Shown piece after piece: positions 9,948 to 18,145 of a DNA stretch of 64,000 nucleotides. Both the position numbers and the translations under genes were made by a program. How positions within the stretch are numbered: position 1 is the first letter of the stretch; every line of letters starts with the position of its first letter. The DNA lies in assembly GCA_938005745.1 (NCBI GenBank), contig CALLMM010000002.1, positions 165,000 through 228,999 of the forward strand, written 5' to 3'. The notes beneath the pieces were generated by a model that made no database searches, was not told the DNA's origin, and saw only the letters and a program-made list of their open reading frames with translations. The stretch comes from an uncultured Chthonomonadales bacterium (lineage in GTDB: Bacteria; Armatimonadota; Chthonomonadetes; Chthonomonadales; CAJBBX01).

Positions 9948-10015
9948 CGAGAGTCGCGGGCGCGAGCTGTGATAGTATCGGCAGGATACTCACAACTCTT
10001 AACCCGCGACTCGCG
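9948..10015. repeat. Long imperfect inverted repeat between pilB and pilT
   Basis: CGAGAGTCGCGGG (9948-9960) pairs with CCCGCGACTCGCG (10003-10015), 12/13; inner arms gagctgtgatagtatc and gatactcacaactc also pair. Confidence 0.7.
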
Positions 10016-10023
10016 GCTTGAGA

Positions 10024-11826
10024 TCAGTAGTTGCCAGCGGTGAAGACGACGCGCATGACCTCTTCGGGAGTGGTGATTCCCTCGAGGATCTTCAACAGTC
10101 CGTCCTCTTTCAGCTCCTTCATTCCGTTGGCTTTGGCGGCATCGCGGATGTCGGTCAGAGGCGCGCGGCGGACGATCAGTTCGGCGATTTCGTCATTGAT
10201 TCGCATCAGGGAGTAGATGCCAAGGCGTCCGCTGTAGCCGGTGTGGCGGCAGGCTTCGCAGCCGCGTCCCCGCCAGAGCGTCAGCTTCTGTTCGGGATCC
10301 TCCGGCTTGAATCCAAAGCGGCGCAGCTCGTTCGCCTGCACCTCATACGGCTCCTTGCAGTGGACGCAGATCTTTCGACCGAGGCGCTGGGCGAGAACGC
10401 CGATGACGGTTGCCGAGATCAGGTACGGCTCCACGCCCATATCCACCATACGGATGACGGCGGAGGGCGCGTCGTTGGTGTGCAGGGTGGAGAGAACGAG
10501 GTGTCCGGTCAGCGCCGACTCGATGGCGATCTCGGCGGTCTCCAGGTCGCGCATCTCTCCGACCATGATGATGTCCGGGTCCTGGCGGAGGAAGGAGCGC
10601 AGCGCGGTCGCGAAGGTCAGTCCGGCTTTTTTGTTCACCTGCACCTGCGTGATACCGCTCAACTGGTACTCGACCGGGTCTTCGATCGTCAGAATATTGG
10701 ACTGGATGGAGTTGAGCTTATTGAGCACGGAGTACTGGGTGGTGGTCTTGCCGGAACCGGTCGGTCCGGTGGAGAGCACCATTCCCTGCGGCTGCATCAC
10801 CAGCTCTTCGAGCTGCTCCTGCGTCTCCGCCATGAAGCCCAGCTTGTTGAGACCGATGAGAATGCTGGACTTGTCGAGGATGCGGCAGACGATCTTCTCG
10901 CCGAAGATGTTGGGCAGGCAGGAGACGCGCAGGTCGTAGTCTTTGTCTTGGAAGCGGATCGGGATGCGTCCGTCCTGCGGCACGCGCCGCTCGGCGATGT
11001 TCATCTCCGCGAGAATCTTGAAGCGGGAGATCAGAGGCGCCTGAATATATTTGGGAACCGACATCGTCTCATGGAGAACGCCGTCCACGCGGTAGCGGAT
11101 GCGCAGGTTGCGCCGATCCGGCTCCAGGTGGATGTCCGAGGCGCGCTCCTTGATCGCCTGCTGGATGATGGCGTTGGCGATGCGGATAATGGGCGCTTCG
11201 TTGACCATCTCCTCGCCGGTCTCGTCCTCATCCTTCGCCAGATCGCCCACCGAGCCGACCTTCGCCATATCCTCCCGGATCTGCACGAGCAGGCTGCCGC
11301 CTCCGCCGCCGTCGCCCGCCCCGCCGCCTTTGAGCGGGTTCATGCCGGGCTGCGCACCTCCGGCGTTGGGCGCCAGCGAGGCGGTCGTCCCGCCGTAGAC
11401 GCGCGCGATGGCATCCTCAATCGCTCCGGGCGCCGCCAGCACCGCCTTGATCGTGCAGCGCGAAACCAGCCGCAGATCGTCCGCCGCGTAGGGGTTGTTG
11501 GTATCCGCCATCGCGACGTAGAGGGTGTTGGTATTGGAGTCTTTGCGTACCGGGATCACATTATGGCGCTTGGCAATCTGTTCGGGCACTACGTTGACTG
11601 CGCTCGCTTCCGGAGCAAACTTATTCAGGTCCACGAAAGGCAGCCCTAACTCCTGCGCCTTTGCCTCGGTCACGTCGCGTTCACTGGCAATACCCTGTTC
11701 GACGAGGATCTTCTCCAGCGGAGTCCCCGACTGCTTCTGCAGATCGAGCGCCTGTTTGAGTTGTTCTGTGGTAATGTATCCCTTCTCAACCAGATAGTCG
11801 CCCATGCTCTTCCGTACGATCGCCAT
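10024..11826 (-). CDS. pilB: Type IV pilus extension ATPase PilB/GspE family
   Basis: N-terminal MshEN-like domain (MGDYLVEKGYITTEQLKQALDLQKQSG), Walker A GPTGSGKTTTQYS, Asp box, tetracysteine CVHCKEPY...CEACRHTGYSGR. Confidence 0.95.
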   Translation of the reverse strand: MAIVRKSMGDYLVEKGYITTEQLKQALDLQKQSGTPLEKILVEQGIASERDVTEAKAQELGLPFVDLNKFAPEASAVNVVPEQIAKRHNVIPVRKDSNTNTLYVAMADTNNPYAADDLRLVSRCTIKAVLAAPGAIEDAIARVYGGTTASLAPNAGGAQPGMNPLKGGGAGDGGGGGSLLVQIREDMAKVGSVGDLAKDEDETGEEMVNEAPIIRIANAIIQQAIKERASDIHLEPDRRNLRIRYRVDGVLHETMSVPKYIQAPLISRFKILAEMNIAERRVPQDGRIPIRFQDKDYDLRVSCLPNIFGEKIVCRILDKSSILIGLNKLGFMAETQEQLEELVMQPQGMVLSTGPTGSGKTTTQYSVLNKLNSIQSNILTIEDPVEYQLSGITQVQVNKKAGLTFATALRSFLRQDPDIIMVGEMRDLETAEIAIESALTGHLVLSTLHTNDAPSAVIRMVDMGVEPYLISATVIGVLAQRLGRKICVHCKEPYEVQANELRRFGFKPEDPEQKLTLWRGRGCEACRHTGYSGRLGIYSLMRINDEIAELIVRRAPLTDIRDAAKANGMKELKEDGLLKILEGITTPEEVMRVVFTAGNY

Positions 11827-11885
11827 TTTGCCCCACCTAGCCTCTCATCTACTGTGAGATTCGTAACACGCGCCTAGACGCCGCG

Positions 11886-11915
11886 ATTATAACACACCGC
11901 TGAAGGACGGCGCAA
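11886..11915 (-). promoter_or_regulatory. sigma70-type promoter upstream of pilB
   Basis: Minus strand TTGCGC-N18-TATAAT (-10 at 11886-11891, -35 at 11910-11915), about 60 bp upstream of the pilB start. Confidence 0.6.
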
Positions 11916-12053
11916 GAGTAATTTTGAGCCGCTAACCAAAACAGGAAAGTAACGACGCGCGAAGGCGGAACTGCCCTCCTCGGACGATAGCCTGAATGCA
12001 TCGTCACAACGAAAGGTTACCGCCGGCGCGCCCGCTTGTCCCCGGCAGCCCGC

Positions 12054-12926
12054 TCACCGTTCCAGTCCCGCCAGGACAGCCTGCTCCATCACGTCCAGCG
12101 GCGGTCGGGTTCCGGTCCAGATTTCGAACGCGGCGGCACCCTGGTGCACGAGCATGGCGATGCCATTGAGGGTCTGCGCCCCGACGGCTCGCGCCGCAGC
12201 CAGCAGCCGCGTCTCCTGTGGACGATAGATAAGATCGTATACAAACAGACCAGGATGTAGAGCGTCAAGAGGGATCGGGGGAATCGCCTGATAGTTCGGC
12301 GACATCCCCACCGAGGTGGTGTTCACCAGCAGCTGCGCCCCTTTCATCACATCCGTCAGTCTGGTTCTTTCCGCAAAATGCAGCCAATCTACCATCTCCC
12401 TGCCGACCGAGCGATTCACCTCGTCCGCCAGCGCCTGCGCGCGTTCCGGCGTCCGATTGACCAGCGTAATCTGCGCTCCGTCGCGCGCCAGCCGATGCGT
12501 TACCGCGCGCGCCGCGCCGCCCGCCCCCAGCACTACCGCCCGCTTCCCCTGCGGAGAGAACCCCGCTGCGCGAAGCGGCTCTGTAAAGCCGCGATCATCG
12601 GTGTTGTATCCGATGAGGCGGCTCTCCACGTTATGAACGGTGTTGACGGCTCCCAGAGCCTGCGCTTCCGGCGCGATCTGATCCAGATACGGTAGGACAC
12701 GCTCCTTGTGCGGTATGGTGAGATTGACCCCGATAATTCCGAGTGCGACCAGACTGCGAATCGCCGGACCGATCTGGTCCGGAGGGACTGAAAAAGGGAT
12801 ATAAACGTAATGAAGTCCAAGCGCGGCAATCGCCGCATTGTGCATCGCCGGAGAGAGTGTGTGTTCGACAGGGTACCCGAACACGCCCAATATCCTGGTT
12901 CGCCCGTCAATGAACGTAGTACAAAC
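12054..12926 (-). CDS. aroE: Shikimate dehydrogenase (exact start uncertain)
   Basis: GVFGYPVEHTLSPAMHNAAIAALGLHYVYIPF, GVNLTIPHKERVLPYLD, LGAGGAARAVTHRLARDGAQITLVNRT, NTTSVGM. Confidence 0.92.
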   Translation of the reverse strand, partial: VCTTFIDGRTRILGVFGYPVEHTLSPAMHNAAIAALGLHYVYIPFSVPPDQIGPAIRSLVALGIIGVNLTIPHKERVLPYLDQIAPEAQALGAVNTVHNVESRLIGYNTDDRGFTEPLRAAGFSPQGKRAVVLGAGGAARAVTHRLARDGAQITLVNRTPERAQALADEVNRSVGREMVDWLHFAERTRLTDVMKGAQLLVNTTSVGMSPNYQAIPPIPLDALHPGLFVYDLIYRPQETRLLAAARAVGAQTLNGIAMLVHQGAAAFEIWTGTRPPLDVMEQAVLAGLER

Positions 12927-12948
12927 TCCCCAGTCGTTTCGACGACAT

Positions 12949-12977
12949 ATTATAGTACAAGGTTCCCGAAAATGCAA
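12949..12977 (-). promoter_or_regulatory. sigma70-type promoter upstream of aroE
   Basis: Minus strand TTGCAT-N17-TATAAT. Confidence 0.55.
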
Positions 12978-13071
12978 AGATACCGGCAAAACGCACAGGC
13001 GCTTTTTTGAAAGTAATTTCCGTCGCGCCCGGTTCCATCGAAAACGTCCGCGCCTCCCGTTGACCGGGCGG

Positions 13072-13623
13072 TCAGAGATCGCCTCTGCGCCGGAACCAGA
13101 TCAGCAGAACCGACTCGGCGACCCGGCTGATCTTCGTTCCCAGAAACTCCCGCTTCGCCATCGGCTTGACCATATAGGTGAAGACGCCCACCCGGTTGCC
13201 GCCCAGCACATCGGTAAACATCTGGTCGCCGATCATGACGGTTTTCGACGGCTCGACCCCCAACTCCTGCATCGCCTCCAGAAAACCCTTTTTGCGCGGT
13301 TTCCAGGCGCGCCGGACGTAGGGGATCTCCAGTCGCTCGGAGAGCGCGCGCAGACGCCTGCCGAAACGGGTGTTGGAGACCAGACAGAGCTTGAAGCCGG
13401 CTCTTTTCAGCTGATCGAGCCACTCCAGCACCTCGCGCGAGATGTCGCTGCGCTGCCAGCCGACCAGCGTGTTATCCAGATCGAGCAGCACCGCCTCCAC
13501 GCCCGATTCCTTCAACTCCTCGACGGTGATCTCGGTTACGCCCGTATGACAGTAGCGTCCCGGACAGAGAACGCGCAGACCCCTGCGGCGTCCATTGTGT
13601 CTGTTACTCATCGCGTTATCCAT
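13072..13623 (-). CDS. YqeG family HAD IIIA-type phosphatase
   Basis: AVLLDLDNTLVGWQRSDIS...LCLVSNTRFGRRL...ERLEIPYVRRAWKPRKKGFLEAM...VMIGDQMFTDVLGGNRVGVFTYMVKP. Track ORF start (13914) is upstream over-extension; the likely start overlaps the mltG stop. Confidence 0.9.
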   Translation of the reverse strand: MDNAMSNRHNGRRRGLRVLCPGRYCHTGVTEITVEELKESGVEAVLLDLDNTLVGWQRSDISREVLEWLDQLKRAGFKLCLVSNTRFGRRLRALSERLEIPYVRRAWKPRKKGFLEAMQELGVEPSKTVMIGDQMFTDVLGGNRVGVFTYMVKPMAKREFLGTKISRVAESVLLIWFRRRGDL

Positions 13624-14659
13624 CTCCGTCTCCCGCGCTGCGCCGGCGCAGGGCGCGCATCTGTCGAACCGCCTTTTCATGCTCCGCCAGCGTGCGCGTG
13701 AACTGATGCGTGCCGTCCGGTCTGGCGACATAGAAAAGGTAGTCGTGTCTCTCCGGGCGCAGCGCCGCCTGCAGCGACGGCTTGCCGGGACTGGCGATCG
13801 GACCGGGAGGCAGTCCGGCGCGGCGATAGGTGTTGTAGGGAGAGTTGACCTCCAGGTCCCGATAGAGCACCCGCTCCTTATGCCGCCCGAGCGCATAGAG
13901 CACCGTCGCGTCAATCTGAAGCCGCATCCCCCGCCGCAGGCGGTTCTCGATCACCCCGGCGATCCGCGCACGATCTTGCGGCGCGGACGCTTCCCGCTCG
14001 ATCATCGCCGCGATGGTAACGATCTGATGCAGGCTGTGCGGACTGCGCCGTATCTCGGCAAGATGCGGCGTATAGAACTCCCGCGTGAAGGTGTCCAGCA
14101 TCGTCTGCGCGACCCGCTCCGGCGCGCTCTGCGGATGAAAGCGGTAGGTCTCCGGGTAGAGGTAGCCCTCCAGCCCCGTCTTCGGCAGCGGAAACGGCGC
14201 GGAGAGCGGCGCAGACGCGCTGCGGGTCATCCGCAGAAACGCCTGCGCGTCCCGGATCACGCCCTTCTCCTGCAGGGTCTGCGCGATCTGCGAGAGGGTG
14301 AACCCCTCTGGGATGGTTACGCTAATATCGTCGGGGTCTCCCGCGCCTCGCTGGAGAAGGTCGGAGATCTGCGCGGCGGACATATTCGGCGAGAGCCGGT
14401 ACACTCCCGGCTTGAAGCGTCCGGCATCGCCCTTCCAGTGGGCGTAGAGCAGAAAGAGAGAGGCGTTGCGGACCAGCCCCTCCCGCTCCAGCTGCCGCGC
14501 GATCTGCTCGGCGCCCGTTCCCGGCTTGACGGCGACCCGCACCTTCTGCGCGGAGCGCGAAACGGGCTGAAGCTGCCGCCACGCCCACCAGATTCCGCCT
14601 CCTGCCGCCAGCAGCGCCGCCGCGCTCCCGATCCCTAGAAGACGCCGTATGCGCTTCAC
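13616..14659 (-). CDS. mltG: Endolytic murein transglycosylase MltG (YceG-like)
   Basis: N-terminal TM, VTIPEGFTLSQIAQTLQEKGVI, LEGYLYPETYRF, VTIAAMIEREASAPQDRARIAGVIENRLRRGMRLQIDATVLYALG, NSPYNTYRRAGLPPGPIASPGKPSLQAAL. Confidence 0.95.
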   Translation of the reverse strand: MKRIRRLLGIGSAAALLAAGGGIWWAWRQLQPVSRSAQKVRVAVKPGTGAEQIARQLEREGLVRNASLFLLYAHWKGDAGRFKPGVYRLSPNMSAAQISDLLQRGAGDPDDISVTIPEGFTLSQIAQTLQEKGVIRDAQAFLRMTRSASAPLSAPFPLPKTGLEGYLYPETYRFHPQSAPERVAQTMLDTFTREFYTPHLAEIRRSPHSLHQIVTIAAMIEREASAPQDRARIAGVIENRLRRGMRLQIDATVLYALGRHKERVLYRDLEVNSPYNTYRRAGLPPGPIASPGKPSLQAALRPERHDYLFYVARPDGTHQFTRTLAEHEKAVRQMRALRRRSAGDGDG

Positions 14660-15093
14660 GCCCCCTGCTCCTCTTCACGGCGTCGCCGGTTCAGGTAGTC
14701 CTGCAGAATGATGGCGGCGGCCGCCGAATCGATCCGCTGCCTCTGGCGCTGGCGTCCCGCGCCCGCCTCGCGCAGCCGCTCCGCCGCCTCCCACGTCGTC
14801 AGCCGCTCATCCTGCACTTCGACCGGCTGCGCGATCCGTTTTCGCAGCGCCTCCACAAAGAGCAGCATCCTCTGCGCCTGCGGACCGACGGAGCCGTCTT
14901 CGCAGAGCGGGATTCCGACCACCACGCGCTCCACCGCATTGGCGGCGATCAGGTCGGCGATGGCCGCGACGGCTTTCCGATACCCCTCCGAACGGGGCAG
15001 AGTTCTGCCGGGAAAGACGAAGGTCTGCGTCTCGTCGCTCAACGCCACGCCGATCGTCTTCTCCCCCACGTCCAGAGCCAGAATCCGTCCCAT
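14656..15093 (-). CDS. ruvX: Putative pre-16S rRNA nuclease / Holliday junction resolvase family YqgF/RuvX
   Basis: MGRILALDVGEKTIGVALSDETQTFVFPGRTL...VVVGIPLCEDGSVGPQAQRMLLFVEAL...QDERLTTWEAAERL...IDSAAAAIILQDYL. Confidence 0.93.
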   Translation of the reverse strand: MGRILALDVGEKTIGVALSDETQTFVFPGRTLPRSEGYRKAVAAIADLIAANAVERVVVGIPLCEDGSVGPQAQRMLLFVEALRKRIAQPVEVQDERLTTWEAAERLREAGAGRQRQRQRIDSAAAAIILQDYLNRRRREEEQGA

Positions 15094-15175
15094 CCTCGCT
15101 CCTCCACGCTGCAGATTATACCACAGGGGCTGTCCGCGCTCCTCCCTGCGCCGGACGCTGCGAGCGGGCGTAAAG

Positions 15176-15204
15176 TTGACACTCGCCGCATTAGGGGCTA
15201 TAAT
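15176..15204 (+). promoter_or_regulatory. Perfect-consensus sigma70 promoter for the M48 protease gene
   Basis: TTGACA (15176-15181), 17 nt spacer, TATAAT (15199-15204). Confidence 0.8.
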
Positions 15205-15290
15205 GTGCCAACCTGACTGTGACGGGCTGACGGATCGGCGACCCTTTTCAGCGCGGTCAGGCGACTGTCGGGGGGAAGGAAGGGAACCGC

Positions 15291-16085
15291 ATGAGGTACG
15301 ACAGATCACTGCGGACGGCTTCGTGCGCGCAGAAATGGCTGCGCCGGAGCCTGCGGAGGAGCGTTGCCGCCGCAGGCTTGCTCTGCCTGATCGCCGCTCT
15401 GATGGGCGCGACCGGCTGCAAAAACACCAACTTCCTGAGCACCAAAGACGAGATCCGACTGGGGAGAGACGCCTCCAAAGAGATCGAGCGTCGCTACCCT
15501 GTAGATACGACCTCCGCCGACGCGGCGCGTGTCAAACGCATCGGCGAACGCATTCTGCTGCATGCCGAGCAGCGTCCTGGCGTCCCCTACTCCTTCAAAG
15601 TGCTCGATCTGCGCGACGTGAACGCCGTCTCGCTGCCGGGCGGTCCCATCTACGTCTTCCGGGGCTTGCTCGATCTGCTGGGCGATGACGACGACGCGCT
15701 GGCGGCGGTGATCGGTCACGAACTGGGGCACGTCAACGGACGGCACGCCGCCAAACAGGTCAGCCAGCAGCTTGCCGCCAACATCGGCATCACCCTGCTG
15801 CTGCGGGGACAGACGGCGGATATCGCCTCCGTCGCCTCCGATCTGCTCAGTCTCAGCTACAGCCGTGATGATGAATATGACGCCGACCGGCGCGGTCTCT
15901 CGTATGCCTATCGGGCGGGCTTCGATCCGCGCGGGCTGGTGCGCTTCTTCGCGAAGATGCAGGAGTTAGAGAAGAGAGCCGGCTCCGGCACGCCGGAGCT
16001 GCTGCGCACCCACCCGCTGACGAAGGGACGCATCGCACGCGCCGAAAAGATTATCGAGACCCAGGACTTCCGCTACGGAAAGTAG
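15291..16085 (+). CDS. M48 family metalloprotease, probable lipoprotein
   Basis: Signal peptide ending MGATGC, HEXXH motif VIGHELGHVNGRHAAKQ, YSRDDEYDADRRGLSYAYRAGFDP. Confidence 0.9.
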   Translation: MRYDRSLRTASCAQKWLRRSLRRSVAAAGLLCLIAALMGATGCKNTNFLSTKDEIRLGRDASKEIERRYPVDTTSADAARVKRIGERILLHAEQRPGVPYSFKVLDLRDVNAVSLPGGPIYVFRGLLDLLGDDDDALAAVIGHELGHVNGRHAAKQVSQQLAANIGITLLLRGQTADIASVASDLLSLSYSRDDEYDADRRGLSYAYRAGFDPRGLVRFFAKMQELEKRAGSGTPELLRTHPLTKGRIARAEKIIETQDFRYGK

Positions 16086-16122
16086 GTCTCTGCAACCGGT
16101 CAGCCGAACGCGCGTCTCCTCC

Positions 16123-16947
16123 ATGACGCCGGGGGCTGAGGAGAGTTCTGTTTTGAAAATCGCCGCTGTCATACCGGCATATAATGAAGAGGAGCGTATC
16201 GCCGGCGTACTGCGCGCCGTGCTGAAATCGCCCTCCATAGATGAGATCATCGTCGTGAATGACGGCTCCACCGACAATACCGCGCAGATCGCCCGCGAAT
16301 TCTCCCGCGTCCGGCTGGTGGATATTCCCGTCAACTGCGGGAAAGGGGGCGCGATGGCGGAGGGGGTGGCGGCTACCGATGCGGAGATACTCGTCTTCGT
16401 GGACGCTGACCTGATCGGACTGCGCCCGGAGCACGTGGAGGCGCTCGTCGCGCCCCTCAAAGCCGGGAAGATCAAGATGACCGTCGGGAAGTTTCGGGGA
16501 GGGCGCAGACTGACCGATCTCTCCCAGCGGCTGGCTCCCAACGTCAGCGGACAGCGCGCCATTCGCCGCGATGTCTACGAACAGATCCCCGATCTTTCGG
16601 AGTCGCGCTACGGCGTCGAGATGGCGATCACCCGCTTCTGCCGCTACTACCGTGTCCCCACGCAGACAGTCTGGCTCTACGGCGTGACCCATCCCATGAA
16701 AGAGGAGAAGCTGGGCGTGATGCGGGGCTGGGCTTCCCGCGCCCGCATGTACTGCGAGATCCTCAAGATCATGCTCGACCCGCGCCGCCCGCGCCGCGTT
16801 CGTCCCCGGCGCGCCCCGGCGTTTCCCAACCTGCTGCGCCGCCTGGCAGCCAACCAGCACCGCAACGGTCATCACAACGCCGCGCACTGGCTCTACCGGC
16901 AGGAGCGGCGATGGAACCAGCGCAAGCAGAAGCGGAAGATCACCTGA
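16123..16947 (+). CDS. Glycosyltransferase family 2 (TTG start at 16153 also possible)
   Basis: LKIAAVIPAYNEEERIAGVLRAVLKSPSIDEIIVVNDGSTDNTAQIA...EILVFVDADLIGL; basic C-terminal tail. Confidence 0.88.
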   Translation: MTPGAEESSVLKIAAVIPAYNEEERIAGVLRAVLKSPSIDEIIVVNDGSTDNTAQIAREFSRVRLVDIPVNCGKGGAMAEGVAATDAEILVFVDADLIGLRPEHVEALVAPLKAGKIKMTVGKFRGGRRLTDLSQRLAPNVSGQRAIRRDVYEQIPDLSESRYGVEMAITRFCRYYRVPTQTVWLYGVTHPMKEEKLGVMRGWASRARMYCEILKIMLDPRRPRRVRPRRAPAFPNLLRRLAANQHRNGHHNAAHWLYRQERRWNQRKQKRKIT

Positions 16948-16965
16948 CCTGCCCGCAACGCCCCT

Positions 16966-17922
16966 TCAGGACAGAAGCCCCAGACGCAGGGCGCAGTCCC
17001 GCAGCAGTTCTTGCTCCCAGGCGGGACGCTGCGGATTGAGGGGATGGGTGCGGTCGGTGGAGATGCGCCCCAGCAGATGTAAGAAGACGGCGGCGGAGTG
17101 CTTGTAGGCGGGAACCGGCGCGCGAAACGCCAGATTTCCCAGATGCTGCAGTGCATCGGTGAGCGCGTAGTATGCCGGGTCGCCCTGCTCCCAGGCGCGG
17201 TCCCGCTCCGCAAACTTCTCCGGGCAGAAGGTCGCCAGCCCCAGCAGGTAGTCGCTCCCGTACTCGATCATGTTGATCCCCAGATCGTTGCCCGTATAGA
17301 TGCGAAACTCCGGGCGCAGCCGATCTCGCAGCGCCAGACGCCGCAGCTCCGTTGCGCGATCCAGTGACGAGTGCTTCAGCCCGGTCAGGGGCGGGATCTC
17401 CATCAAGCCGGCGATCGTCTCCTCGTCGAAAATCTCGCCGTTGGGTGCGAACATCCTTCCCAGTTCGAAGCCCAGAACCTCGGGAACCCCCTCGCAGACC
17501 GCCCGATAGACGGCGATCTTCTCTGAAGGCGTCATCCCGTGCAGCCGAGTGGTCTGGAACAGGATCGGCGTGCCGCCATACGCCGCGATCTGCTCGATCT
17601 CGCCTCTGTAGAGGGAGACGATCTCCCCCTCACGCCCCTCCACGTAGGCTCCCGCCACAAACGGCGCGCCCTTCCCCAGCGCCTCCCGCGTGATCTGCAG
17701 CACCCGGCGCTTCTCGGCGTCGGTCAGGTAGTTGGCGTAACCGGTGTCCATATTGACGGCGTTGGTCAGTCCGGCGCGATGGGTCGCCTGAAGATGCGCG
17801 GCAAACTCCTCCTCCGCGATCCTCCCCTGCGAATCGTAGGGCAGCAGCGCGGCGGCGATGCCCTTCACCTTCCGGCGAACCTGTATCCGCTGCTGCCAGC
17901 TTTCGATGGTCTCCATGATCAC
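16966..17922 (-). CDS. Dihydrodipicolinate synthase/N-acetylneuraminate lyase-like family protein
   Basis: DapA-type TIM barrel; GLKHSSLD (Schiff base Lys) and YTGNDLGINMIEYGSDYLLG. Confidence 0.8.
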   Translation of the reverse strand: MIMETIESWQQRIQVRRKVKGIAAALLPYDSQGRIAEEEFAAHLQATHRAGLTNAVNMDTGYANYLTDAEKRRVLQITREALGKGAPFVAGAYVEGREGEIVSLYRGEIEQIAAYGGTPILFQTTRLHGMTPSEKIAVYRAVCEGVPEVLGFELGRMFAPNGEIFDEETIAGLMEIPPLTGLKHSSLDRATELRRLALRDRLRPEFRIYTGNDLGINMIEYGSDYLLGLATFCPEKFAERDRAWEQGDPAYYALTDALQHLGNLAFRAPVPAYKHSAAVFLHLLGRISTDRTHPLNPQRPAWEQELLRDCALRLGLLS

Positions 17923-18119
17923 TCCGGGTCCAGCGCGTGCGCCTCAAACCGCTCCAGTTCGCGCCGCAGATGCGCCTCCATCTCCGAGTCGCCTTCGCGA
18001 TGCGCCTCGGCGAGCGCGGTGGCGAGGAGTTCGTAGCCCTCGACAATGCACTCCTCCCTCGCCAGCTTCCGCGCCCGCGCTCCGATTTTGAAGGCAACGA
18101 TCTGTTTGTAGTCCGGCAT
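17919..18119 (-). CDS. Small hypothetical protein, 66 aa, overlapping the downstream DHDPS-family gene
   Basis: MPDYKQIVAFKIGARARKLAREECIVEGYELLATALAEAHREGDSEMEAHLRRELERFEAHALDPE; 4-nt overlap suggests translational coupling. Confidence 0.6.
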   Translation of the reverse strand: MPDYKQIVAFKIGARARKLAREECIVEGYELLATALAEAHREGDSEMEAHLRRELERFEAHALDPE

Positions 18120-18145
18120 CGAAACGCCCGTCCTGCTAACGAAGG

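Noticed and set aside
10018-11649. 543-aa plus-strand ORF
   Set aside because: Antisense to pilB, which has all ATPase motifs.
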